Shown piece by piece: positions 6,307-13,291 of a stretch of DNA of 46,080 nucleotides (position 1 is its first letter; every line of letters starts with the position of its first letter). A program made the position numbers and the translations under genes. The notes beneath the pieces are model-generated. The model made no database searches. It had not been told where the DNA came from and saw nothing but the letters and a program-made list of their open reading frames with translations. The stretch comes from an uncultured Oscillospiraceae bacterium (GTDB lineage: Bacteria; Bacillota; Clostridia; Oscillospirales; Ruminococcaceae): assembly GCA_934481355.1 (NCBI GenBank), contig CAKSPH010000018.1, positions 1 through 46,080 of the forward strand. Reading direction: 5' to 3'.

Positions 6307-7905
6307 TTCCTGAAACGCGTACTCCTGAAAATCCGGGAGCTCGTCCAGTGTAATGCACATCTCGCTGTTATACGCGTCGTGGAGCGACTGCCAGCTGTTG
6401 TACTTCTCTGAAAGTTCGCCGGAGGTGGTGATTATGCACTCCCCGCTGCCTGTCGAGAACCACAGCCACACTGCATTGTCCCGGCGCATATAATCCGGGG
6501 AGGGGAACCGGTCGCACGCCGTCACCGCCAGAGCCTTCGGCACCTCCGCGGGAATGCCCGCCAGCGCCGTGAACCTCCCTGCGAACGAAGCCGAGGAGTT
6601 CTCATAGAAGCTCTGCCCGATAATGTCGCAGCAGTCGTCCCCGGGATAGTATTCGGAATCGCTGCCGTTCCACACCCAGATGAGGTTGTTCAGGCAGTGG
6701 TATTTGTCCATGCGGTCGAACACCAGCTTCCACAGCCACTTGTAGTTCTTTGCGCTTCCGCTCCACCAGTACATACTGCCGTCGCCGTCCGGTATCGGCT
6801 GGAACACCACCGGTATCCCCTCCGCGCGGAACTGCTTGAGCGCCTCCGCCACCGCGTCTATGTCGTTCACAAGGGCTATCGTTGCGTCGGATATCAGCCC
6901 GCTGTCCCGCAGGGAGGCGAGCTCCTCAGCGCCTGCCATGGAGATGTCGCGCTCCGTGACCGCTTCCCCGAGGATAAAGTCAGATGTATCCGCGTAGTAC
7001 TGCGAGTGCGCCGACGGCGAGTACCAGTGCCAGCTGAACGACACGATACCTCCCGAGCGCCCCCACTCCAGCGCCAGCCGGAGCTCCTCGTCGGCGTAGC
7101 CCTGGTTTTTTTCATACTGCTCCGGCGTGGAGAACATCAGGTCGCCCGTGCGCATCGCGGGGCTCCTGCCGGTCTCCTTTTTCACGGCCTCTATCTCCGC
7201 GTTGGAGCCCGGAGTGACGTTCTGCCCGACTATCGTGCTCTTTCCGTAGCTGTCCCGGAAGAATTTCATAAGTCCCAGCGTGGAGACCGCCGTGGTGCTT
7301 CCCGCGCAGGAGCCGGAAATGCCGTAGACCTCCCTGTCCACCTGCGAGGAATTAGTGACGGTGATGTAATCCAGCGCCACGCTGCCCTTTATGACCTCGA
7401 ACCCGAGTATATCAGGGCCAGAAGCGAGATATACGTTGTCCACCGCGAACATCGTGAACTCCGTGGATTCCGCGGCGGGGACGTAAAACGCGCCCACCGT
7501 TTCGTTCACCGTGCGCAGCCTTATCACCGCGCCGTCATAGGAGTGCGCCGCTATCGCAATGCGGTAGTGCTGCGATGTTGGCACCGTCACGATGTGCTGG
7601 AGCTTCATTCCGTTGTCGAGGACGATGTAGCCCTTGCCGTCGTATTCGCCGTCCGTGCGGACGTTGCCCTCAAAGCTGCCGCCCTCCGCGTTGAGCTTCA
7701 CGGCGAAGTCGGTGTTCTCAATAACGTACTGTTTCGCGGGGACCTCGTCGTAGTGCGCCTCGTCCGTTGCTTCCCCGGTCGCCTGCACGGAGCCCTCCTG
7801 CGTGGCCGCCGGGGGGATATGGTCCGGTATCGCGGAGCACCCGCACAGCAGCGCCGCCGTCAGGAGCGCCGCGCCCCTGCCTTTATTCAATAACGATCTC
7901 ATCAC
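6304..7905 (-). CDS. GH26-family lipoprotein with N-terminal carbohydrate-binding-like domain; catalytic residues not conserved
   Basis: A 533-residue surface lipoprotein (lipobox LCGC, Cys23). Residues about 58-188 look like a beta-sandwich carbohydrate-binding domain. Residues about 205-510 match the GH26 beta-mannanase fold: GIVSFSWHWYSPS, a long DIDAVAEALK helix, NNLIWVWNGSDSEYYPGDD and VWLWFSTG. In active GH26 enzymes the acid/base Glu sits in RPLHExxGxWFWW; here the segment reads QPIPDGDGSMYWW, so His-Glu is Pro372-Asp373. The nucleophile segment, normally an S/T-E-x-G turn, reads TACD (462-465), so Glu is Ala463. Loss of catalysis with retained mannan binding is the simplest inference. 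GTG at 7905 or the adjacent ATG at 7902 could start it. It overlaps the end of the FtsA-like gene by 23 bases, so the two are probably cotranscribed. Confidence 0.85.
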   Translation of the reverse strand: MMRSLLNKGRGAALLTAALLCGCSAIPDHIPPAATQEGSVQATGEATDEAHYDEVPAKQYVIENTDFAVKLNAEGGSFEGNVRTDGEYDGKGYIVLDNGMKLQHIVTVPTSQHYRIAIAAHSYDGAVIRLRTVNETVGAFYVPAAESTEFTMFAVDNVYLASGPDILGFEVIKGSVALDYITVTNSSQVDREVYGISGSCAGSTTAVSTLGLMKFFRDSYGKSTIVGQNVTPGSNAEIEAVKKETGRSPAMRTGDLMFSTPEQYEKNQGYADEELRLALEWGRSGGIVSFSWHWYSPSAHSQYYADTSDFILGEAVTERDISMAGAEELASLRDSGLISDATIALVNDIDAVAEALKQFRAEGIPVVFQPIPDGDGSMYWWSGSAKNYKWLWKLVFDRMDKYHCLNNLIWVWNGSDSEYYPGDDCCDIIGQSFYENSSASFAGRFTALAGIPAEVPKALAVTACDRFPSPDYMRRDNAVWLWFSTGSGECIITTSGELSEKYNSWQSLHDAYNSEMCITLDELPDFQEYAFQE

Positions 7906-10003
7906 CGCTGTGTATCACCTCGTTAAGTCTTGCGGTCTTTCCGTTTATCGTGACCGTTGCGGAGCGCGCCAGAAGCTCTGTCGGCTCGTCCGCGAATGCC
8001 GCGAGGATATCAAGGAATATCGGCTGGCTACCCGGCTTTGCAGGGAAAACCGCAGGCATTCCGTTGAACACTATCGGCACTCCGTTTTCCTCCGGGGGAG
8101 TTTCCGGCACCACCGGAGCTTCCGGCACAACCGGAGTTTCCGGGGATTCGGCGGGATTCGGGGCGGCAGTGAGCTCATCGCCGTCAGCCGGGGCGGCAGA
8201 GGGCTCCGCAGCCGCGCCGTTGACCAGCGCGCCCGCCGGGTCGAGCCCGAGCTCCGCGAGGATATCCGAATAAGTTCCGCGCTTTATATGTACGATGGAG
8301 CTTCCGTTTTCAATGTCCGCGTCAGCCGTCGCCGGGACTCCGTCAACCAGAAGATAGTTTCCGGCGAGGATACGCTTTCCGTCTGCGGTTATTTCAGCCG
8401 TGAACATTCCCGCCATATCGTAGTGGTCGGAGAGCAGCGAAGCCGCGTCCTCGCCGGGAACCGCGGGAGTTACCCGCACCTCGTCCCCCTTGCGCACCGG
8501 CGTGTTGAGTGAGCAGGGCTTCCCGTTGAGGGTCATCTCCGCCTGCACGCTGGGAGTGCCCCGCAGCAGCTGCCGCTCGCCGTCCAGCGTGAAGCCGAGG
8601 GATCTTCCGGAGCGCGCCATGAGCTGCTCCGGCTTTATCCCGCCGAGGCCGCACAGCTCGAACACCGTCAGCCTGCGGGTGTCCAGCGCGCGTATCTTCC
8701 TGCCGTTGAGGGTCACAGTCGTGAAATCGTACTTAACGCCGTCCGAGGAGGTTATCGCTATACCGATGGGAGTTGCGTGCTCCGCGCCTATAACGATGTT
8801 TTTCGGCGCGGAAATGCCGCGTATCATCTCGCGTGTGCCTGCGGCGACCCTCTGCGGGGGCATTCCGAGGCGCTGCGCCACCATCTCCGGCAGCCCGGAA
8901 AGACGGCTTCCGCCGCCGACGAGGAACACCGCCTGCGGAGCCACGCCGTTTGCCGCGAGTATCTCGTCAGCTATCGCCTGAGCCAGCTGCTCCGCCGCCG
9001 GGCGCAGGAGCTCCGACACCTGCCCGGCGGTTATCGTGTGCTTCGTGAACAGGATATCGGTGTATTCCGTCTGCGGCTCCGCCGAGGTCTTTATGCGCTC
9101 TGCCTCGCTGAAATCCACCAGGAGCTGTTTCATCAGGGATTCGGTTATTTCGTCCCCGGCGACCGTCGCCATTCCGTAGGCTACGATGCTTCCGTCCCGG
9201 GAGGCGGCAACGTCCGAGGTGCCCGCGCCGATATCGCACATGGCGATATTGATGAGCCGCAGTTCCTTAGGTACGACTGCGTTTATTGCCGCGATAGGCT
9301 CCAGCGTGAGCCCTGCGGTCTCCAGACCCGCCGCGTCTACTGCGGCGCAGAGGCTCTCCACGACATAAGCCGGCAGGAAAGCCGCGATGACCTCCGTTGT
9401 GAGGGTGTTTCCGCGGTGTCCCTCGGGCTTGCTTACCTTGTAGCCGTCAAGCTCCAGCGAAATAACGCTGTGGCCGACGCAGTAGAAAGAGCCGTTCCCG
9501 TTTTCGCCGGTGAACTGCTCCTCGGCGGAGCGCACGGCTTCCAGCTCGGCGGCGCTGATATCCCCGGCGGAGATGACCCGCCTGTCGGAAACGTCGGAGT
9601 CGCTCTTATGACGGAGCGTCCGCAGAGCCCTTCCGGCGGCGGCGACGCACACCCTCTGGAGCTTCACGGACTGCCGCTTTTCCAGCTCGGAGCGCACGGA
9701 CTTCACCACCGCCGCAACAGCGTCGATGTCCTCTATCTGACCGTCGGTCATGGAGCGGCTCTCATGGGCCCTTGTTTCCATGTCGATGAGTTTGTAGCCG
9801 TCCCCGTCCCTCTCGGCGAGGATCCCGACGACGGTGCGGGTGCCGATATCCAGTGCGAATATCATGCCGCCCTGCTGTTTCCTGGTGCGCCTCGGCGCGG
9901 AGGACTTAGCGGCTCCGGCTTTCTTCGGAGGATTCTTCGCGGCTGTGCGCGGAGCTCCGCCGGACTTACTGCCCGCGGTTATGCGCGGCTTTTTTTCTTC
10001 CAT
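7883..10003 (-). CDS. FtsA-like actin-fold ATPase with extended C-terminal region
   Basis: A 706-residue protein. A basic, Ala/Lys-rich N-terminal tail (1-46) is followed by the FtsA/Hsp70-type nucleotide-binding fold: the phosphate-1 motif FALDIGTRTVVG, the phosphate-2 region CDIGAGTSDVA and the adenosine motif VFLVGGGSRLSGLPEMVAQRLG. The segment with LEPIAAINAVVPKELR is typical of FtsA. Beyond about residue 400 are two small beta-rich modules (TLNGRKIRAL...TLNGKPCSLN and VTINGKTARLNEVIHSGDEIVIE) joined by a Pro-rich stretch. Ordinary FtsA is about 420 residues, so this belongs to the long FtsA-like class found in Clostridia rather than being proven division FtsA. No ftsZ is nearby. GGGAG precedes the ATG. 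It sits directly behind a palindromic spacer and overlaps the GH26-like gene downstream. Confidence 0.8.
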   Translation of the reverse strand: MEEKKPRITAGSKSGGAPRTAAKNPPKKAGAAKSSAPRRTRKQQGGMIFALDIGTRTVVGILAERDGDGYKLIDMETRAHESRSMTDGQIEDIDAVAAVVKSVRSELEKRQSVKLQRVCVAAAGRALRTLRHKSDSDVSDRRVISAGDISAAELEAVRSAEEQFTGENGNGSFYCVGHSVISLELDGYKVSKPEGHRGNTLTTEVIAAFLPAYVVESLCAAVDAAGLETAGLTLEPIAAINAVVPKELRLINIAMCDIGAGTSDVAASRDGSIVAYGMATVAGDEITESLMKQLLVDFSEAERIKTSAEPQTEYTDILFTKHTITAGQVSELLRPAAEQLAQAIADEILAANGVAPQAVFLVGGGSRLSGLPEMVAQRLGMPPQRVAAGTREMIRGISAPKNIVIGAEHATPIGIAITSSDGVKYDFTTVTLNGRKIRALDTRRLTVFELCGLGGIKPEQLMARSGRSLGFTLDGERQLLRGTPSVQAEMTLNGKPCSLNTPVRKGDEVRVTPAVPGEDAASLLSDHYDMAGMFTAEITADGKRILAGNYLLVDGVPATADADIENGSSIVHIKRGTYSDILAELGLDPAGALVNGAAAEPSAAPADGDELTAAPNPAESPETPVVPEAPVVPETPPEENGVPIVFNGMPAVFPAKPGSQPIFLDILAAFADEPTELLARSATVTINGKTARLNEVIHSGDEIVIE

Positions 10004-10018
10004 AATACTCCCACTTTT

Positions 10019-10157
10019 TTAATTCGGAATTCGGAATTAGGAATTTGGAATTTCGGTGTCCGCTGTCGCGGACTGATTTAAAATAGCTGTAATTGAAATC
10101 CGTCCGGCGAAGCCGGACACATTCAATTCCGAATTAAGAATTCCGAATTCCGAATTT
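10019..10157. repeat. GAATTCGG palindromic spacer element, copy B
   Basis: Inverted tandem GGAATTC-type ends (10019-10050 and 10126-10157) enclose GTCCGC/GCGGAC and GTCCGGC/GCCGGAC hairpins. It fills the gap from the trkA stop codon (10156) to the ribosome binding site of the FtsA-like gene. Both this copy and copy C lie next to the sequence AAAAAAGTGGG just ahead of a start codon. Confidence 0.75.
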
Positions 10158-10812
10158 ATTTAAGCTTCAGCGCTCTGCGCAGATCCTTTTCGATGGAGCT
10201 TAGCGCCACCACCAGCAGCACGTCCCCGCTGTGCAGCTTCGTCTGACCGCGGGGGATTATCGTGTTCCCGCCCCGGTTTATGCAGACGATGTTGCAGCTG
10301 ACCGGCAGGGAGAGCTCCATCAGCGTGGTGCCGGCGAGCCTGTATTCTTCCGGCAGGGTTATCTCCAGCAGGGAGGCGTCGCCGCTTAGCTCTATGAGCT
10401 CCTTCACTGCGGAGATATCCACTTCTCTTTCCAGATACTGTATGATGTAATCGGTCGCGGAGACCACCGTATCCACGCCGAGCGCTTTCAGCGCGCCGAC
10501 GTTTTTCGGGTCGTTCACCTTGGCGACGGTCTTTTTCACGCCGAACACCTTTTTCGCGGTCTGGCAGCAGACGAGGTTGTTTTCATCCCTGCCCATGACT
10601 GCGACCACTACGTCAGCCTTATCGGCTCCCGCGGCGCGGAGGGTCTCCTGCGAGGTGCCGTCCCCGGCGCACACGGTGACGTCCAGCAGATTGGCGCAGA
10701 CGCTGCACTGCTCCCTGTCCTGCTCGATTATGACGGTGTCGTGCCCGGCCCTGCGGAGCGATTCCGCAAGGTAGTATCCCACTCTGCCGCCGCCGACGAT
10801 GATTATTTTCAT
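10156..10812 (-). CDS. TrkA-type potassium channel/transporter regulatory protein
   Basis: A cytoplasmic 218-residue gating subunit of the KtrA/TrkA type. It has an N-terminal Rossmann NAD-binding RCK domain (MKIIIVGGGRVGYYLAESL, then D/E at the end of the second strand, GDGTSQETLRAAGADKADVVVAV) and a TrkA-C domain at about 135-218 (LPEEYRLAGTTLMEL...LHSGDVLLVVA). It normally binds a TrkH/KtrB membrane subunit and controls K+ uptake in response to nucleotides. No such membrane subunit is present here. It lies 15 bases after the Nudix gene with a GGAGGTG site, so it is probably the third gene of the GH130-Nudix-trkA transcript. A second, divergent paralogue is at 16958. Confidence 0.88.
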   Translation of the reverse strand: MKIIIVGGGRVGYYLAESLRRAGHDTVIIEQDREQCSVCANLLDVTVCAGDGTSQETLRAAGADKADVVVAVMGRDENNLVCCQTAKKVFGVKKTVAKVNDPKNVGALKALGVDTVVSATDYIIQYLEREVDISAVKELIELSGDASLLEITLPEEYRLAGTTLMELSLPVSCNIVCINRGGNTIIPRGQTKLHSGDVLLVVALSSIEKDLRRALKLK

Positions 10813-10827
10813 AGAAGCACCTCCGGT

Positions 10828-11370
10828 CTACTGCGCCCTGCCAAGCCGTGCGGAGCGTGCAATGTCGCATACCCTGCGGCGCAGGTCGCCGCCGCGGTTT
10901 TCCAGCCATCTTGCAACGGCGCGCGTTGTCTGACCGCTCATCGCCATCTCGCGAAGGCGGTCGAAAGTCACCCACTTTGCGGCGCACACCTCCGCCGACT
11001 GAAGCACGAGGTCCTCCAGCGGAATGTCCCGGTGGACCATGTAGAAGTCCCGGAGCATACTTTCGGTCGTGAGCGTCCATTCAAGTGATATCTCAGCGGT
11101 ATTCGCGCGTATCCCGGTCTCCTCGAAAAGCTCGCGCACTGCCGCCTCGCGGCTTGTTTCGCCGCTTATGGCGCAGCCGCCGCTGCACTCCCACCTGCCG
11201 CCGCTGGTCTTTTCGGGAACGCGCTGCGTCAGCAGTATCTCACCCCGGCTGTTCACCGTCATTATCTGCACCACGATGTGGTATTCCCCGTGGGGGACGG
11301 GCGCGCCCCGCTGTATTCTTCTGCCAAGGCGGCGCCTGTCGGCGGTGTATAGGTCGAAGTATTCGCTCAT
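10828..11370 (-). CDS. Nudix hydrolase
   Basis: A 180-residue cytoplasmic enzyme that hydrolyses a nucleoside-diphosphate-linked substrate. It contains an exact Nudix box, G-x5-E-x7-REUxEExGU (starting GCAISGE and ending RELFEETGI), which binds the catalytic divalent metal. The N-terminal half resembles isopentenyl-diphosphate isomerase-like Nudix proteins ([20 protein letters not shown]), which is a subfamily hint only. The substrate is unknown. Its ATG overlaps the TGA of the upstream GH130 gene (ATGA), a sign of translational coupling. Confidence 0.9.
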   Translation of the reverse strand: MSEYFDLYTADRRRLGRRIQRGAPVPHGEYHIVVQIMTVNSRGEILLTQRVPEKTSGGRWECSGGCAISGETSREAAVRELFEETGIRANTAEISLEWTLTTESMLRDFYMVHRDIPLEDLVLQSAEVCAAKWVTFDRLREMAMSGQTTRAVARWLENRGGDLRRRVCDIARSARLGRAQ

Positions 11371-12554
11371 ACACTGCGCTCTCCGGCGAGGTTCTTGGAG
11401 ATGAGCCCGCAGCGCTGCTTTACGCAGTCAGCGGAGCGCAGCGGGTCTGACGGGGTGTTGAACGTGTAGTCCATGAGCTGCTCGATGGTCGTGGAGGCAA
11501 CGTGCAGCCTTGTGTCGGAGGAAGCGTAGTAGATGTAAACGCTGCCGTCCTCGCGTACGATGGCGCCGTTGGTGAATGCAACGTTGGAAACGTCGCCGAC
11601 TCTCTCGATGCCGTGCGGCGCGATGAACAGACCGGACGGGCTTGCGATGAGCCTGGACGGGTCGTTGAGGTCAGTTGCGAAAACGTAGATGACATAGCGC
11701 AGGCCTGCGGCGGTGTTCCTTACGCCGTGCGCAATGTGTATCCAGCCCTTGGGGGTCTTTATCGGGACGGCGCCCGCGCCGTTCTTTACCTCGGTGATGG
11801 TGTGGTAAACTCTCGGGGAGATGACCACCTCGTCGGTGCAGAGAACAGGGTTAGTGATATCCTTGCACAGCGCGAAGCATACGCCTCCGCCGGAGCCAGT
11901 GGAGATGAAGTCGTCCTGCGGGCGGGTGTAGAACGCGTACATTCCGTTCACGAATTCGGGGTGGAGTACAACGTTTCTCTGCTGCGGTGACTTGGAGATG
12001 AGGTTAGGCAGGCGCTCCCATGTAACGAGGTCCTTTGTGCGGACGATTCCAGCCTGAGCGGTGGCCGCGGAGAGATCGGGGTTCTCCCTGTCCTTGCTCT
12101 CGGAGCAGAAAACGCCGTATATCCAGCCGTCCTCGTGCTGGGTGAGGCGCATATCGTACACGTTGGTCTCCTCGGGGCAGGTGTCGGGGAGGATAACCGG
12201 GTAATCCCTGAAGCGGAAGCCCTCGGTAGGCCTGTCGCTCTCCGCAACGGCGAAGAAGGACTTGCGGTCCGCGCCCTCCACGCGGGCAACGAGGCAGTAC
12301 TTTCCGTTGAGGTATATCGCGCCGGAGTTCATGACCGCGTTAACGCCGAGGCGCTCCATGAGGTTGGGGTTATCGCTGTAGGAGAGGTCGTATCTCCAGA
12401 TTATCGGGGCGTGCGCCGCGGTGAGCACCGGATTCTGGTAGCGGGTGTAAATGCCGTTGTAGAAGTCGGATTCTGGATTCGGGCGGGCGATGAGCTCTTC
12501 CTGAGCCTTTATAAGCTTTGCAAGTCTTGCGTCGAACTGTTCTTTTGTCAGCAT
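11367..12554 (-). CDS. GH130 glycoside phosphorylase, probably 4-O-beta-D-mannosyl-D-glucose phosphorylase
   Basis: A 395-residue cytoplasmic enzyme, expected to phosphorolyse beta-1,4-mannosyl-glucose to alpha-mannose-1-phosphate and glucose. Length and sequence fit the GH130_1 subfamily (about 390 residues). Visible motifs are [23 protein letters not shown] near the N-terminus, [19 protein letters not shown], and [11 protein letters not shown], where D134 aligns with the family catalytic Asp. Start at 12554 is supported by AAAGGA upstream and by family alignment; an in-frame ATG at 12734 would add 60 unrelated residues and cross the promoter. It is transcribed from 12618-12646 and coupled to the Nudix gene. 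With the GH26-like lipoprotein it suggests mannan or glucomannan breakdown. Specificity for mannosyl-glucose rather than mannobiose is inferred from subfamily length. Confidence 0.9.
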   Translation of the reverse strand: MLTKEQFDARLAKLIKAQEELIARPNPESDFYNGIYTRYQNPVLTAAHAPIIWRYDLSYSDNPNLMERLGVNAVMNSGAIYLNGKYCLVARVEGADRKSFFAVAESDRPTEGFRFRDYPVILPDTCPEETNVYDMRLTQHEDGWIYGVFCSESKDRENPDLSAATAQAGIVRTKDLVTWERLPNLISKSPQQRNVVLHPEFVNGMYAFYTRPQDDFISTGSGGGVCFALCKDITNPVLCTDEVVISPRVYHTITEVKNGAGAVPIKTPKGWIHIAHGVRNTAAGLRYVIYVFATDLNDPSRLIASPSGLFIAPHGIERVGDVSNVAFTNGAIVREDGSVYIYYASSDTRLHVASTTIEQLMDYTFNTPSDPLRSADCVKQRCGLISKNLAGERSV

Positions 12555-12617
12555 GAATAAATCCTTTCTTCCGGGGTGAATAAAGCTCCCGGGTCTATAA
12601 ATAATCAATACATATTC

Positions 12618-12646
12618 ATTATAGCATAAATCCGGAAAGATTTCAA
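12618..12646 (-). promoter_or_regulatory. Promoter of the GH130 operon
   Basis: On the minus strand, TTGAAA (12641-12646) and TATAAT (12618-12623) are 17 bases apart. The -35 box overlaps the target duplication of the adjacent element. The leader to the GH130 start would be about 55 bases. Confidence 0.8.
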
Positions 12647-12647
12647 G

Positions 12648-12820
12648 GGCAACACCGCACAAAGACCTTTTTTGGGATTTTGCACGCGTCTTGCTTGCAT
12701 CTTTTTCGTCATATTGCACAATTCGTCCTTGCAAGGCGACAGCCTTGCTGCGTCCTCATTGTACAATCTGACGAAAAATCTGACTTCGCAATACACGCAC
12801 AATCTTTGTTCGGTATTGCC
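12648..12820. mobile_element. MITE-like element between two divergent promoters
   Basis: A 173-base unit with terminal inverted repeats GGCAACACCGCACAAAGA and its near-complement at 12803-12820 (two mismatches). It is flanked on both sides by CAAG (12644-12647 and 12821-12824). It contains an inner inverted pair, TTTTTCGTCATATTGCACAA and TTGTACAATCTGACGAAAAA, shared with the element at 19601-20022. No protein is encoded. Confidence 0.8.
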
Positions 12821-12825
12821 CAAGG

Positions 12826-12854
12826 TTGACAGGCAATAAAAATAGCATTATAAT
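12826..12854 (+). promoter_or_regulatory. Consensus promoter of the 79-residue protein gene
   Basis: TTGACA (12826-12831), a 17-base spacer and TATAAT (12849-12854). It matches the sigma-A consensus at all twelve positions and lies just right of the inserted element. Confidence 0.9.
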
Positions 12855-12897
12855 ATAAAGAGTATCTACGAGTACAATTTCAGAAGGAGTGCTTTGA

Positions 12898-13137
12898 ATG
12901 CTCAGAATAATAGATTTCATGCTTGACGGGAATATCCTCACCGTGACGGTGCTGGTGGAGTGCGATGAAAACCGCGCGTACAGGCTGTCGGTGGATATGC
13001 GCTCGGAATACTGCCTGTCGGTAAGCAGCGAGATACCGGATGAATACCGCGACTACAAGCGCCGCGCCCAGCAGGAGCTCAGCAGATACCGCGGAAAACA
13101 GCTCCCGAGAATGATAGAGCTGATATGGAACACCTGA
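12898..13137 (+). CDS. Small conserved-looking protein of unknown function
   Basis: A 79-residue cytoplasmic protein that I do not recognise. It is charged and soluble-looking (MLRIIDFMLDGNILTVTVLV, then ENRAYRLSVDMRSE and a basic/acidic C-terminal half ending ELIWNT), with no signal peptide, membrane segment or metal motif. It is probably real: it has a consensus promoter 45 bases upstream, a GAAGGAG site at proper spacing, and good codon use. Its stop is followed within three bases by a palindromic spacer and then the SecA-type gene. Confidence 0.75.
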   Translation: MLRIIDFMLDGNILTVTVLVECDENRAYRLSVDMRSEYCLSVSSEIPDEYRDYKRRAQQELSRYRGKQLPRMIELIWNT

Positions 13138-13140
13138 GGG

Positions 13141-13276
13141 GAATTCGGAATTCGGAATTAGGAATTCGGAATTTCGGTGCCGCTTCGCGGCGGATTTCAA
13201 TTTCTGATACAATCGGATAACTGCCGCGACAGCGGCACAATTAATTCCGAATTAAGAATTCCGAATTCCGAATTAA
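13141..13276. repeat. GAATTCGG palindromic spacer element, copy C
   Basis: Tandem GGAATTC-type ends in inverted orientation (13141-13172 and 13243-13276) enclose a GTGCCGC...GCGGCAC stem. It fits between the stop of the 79-residue gene and the ribosome binding site of the SecA-type gene. It is closest to copy B (10019-10157) in its outer arms. Confidence 0.75.
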
Positions 13277-13291
13277 AAAAGTGGGGTTTTT

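Noticed and set aside
6143..13276. GAATTCGG repeats as a CRISPR array
   Set aside because: There are only three units, kilobases apart, with no regular spacers and no cas genes; each is a single palindromic intergenic unit.
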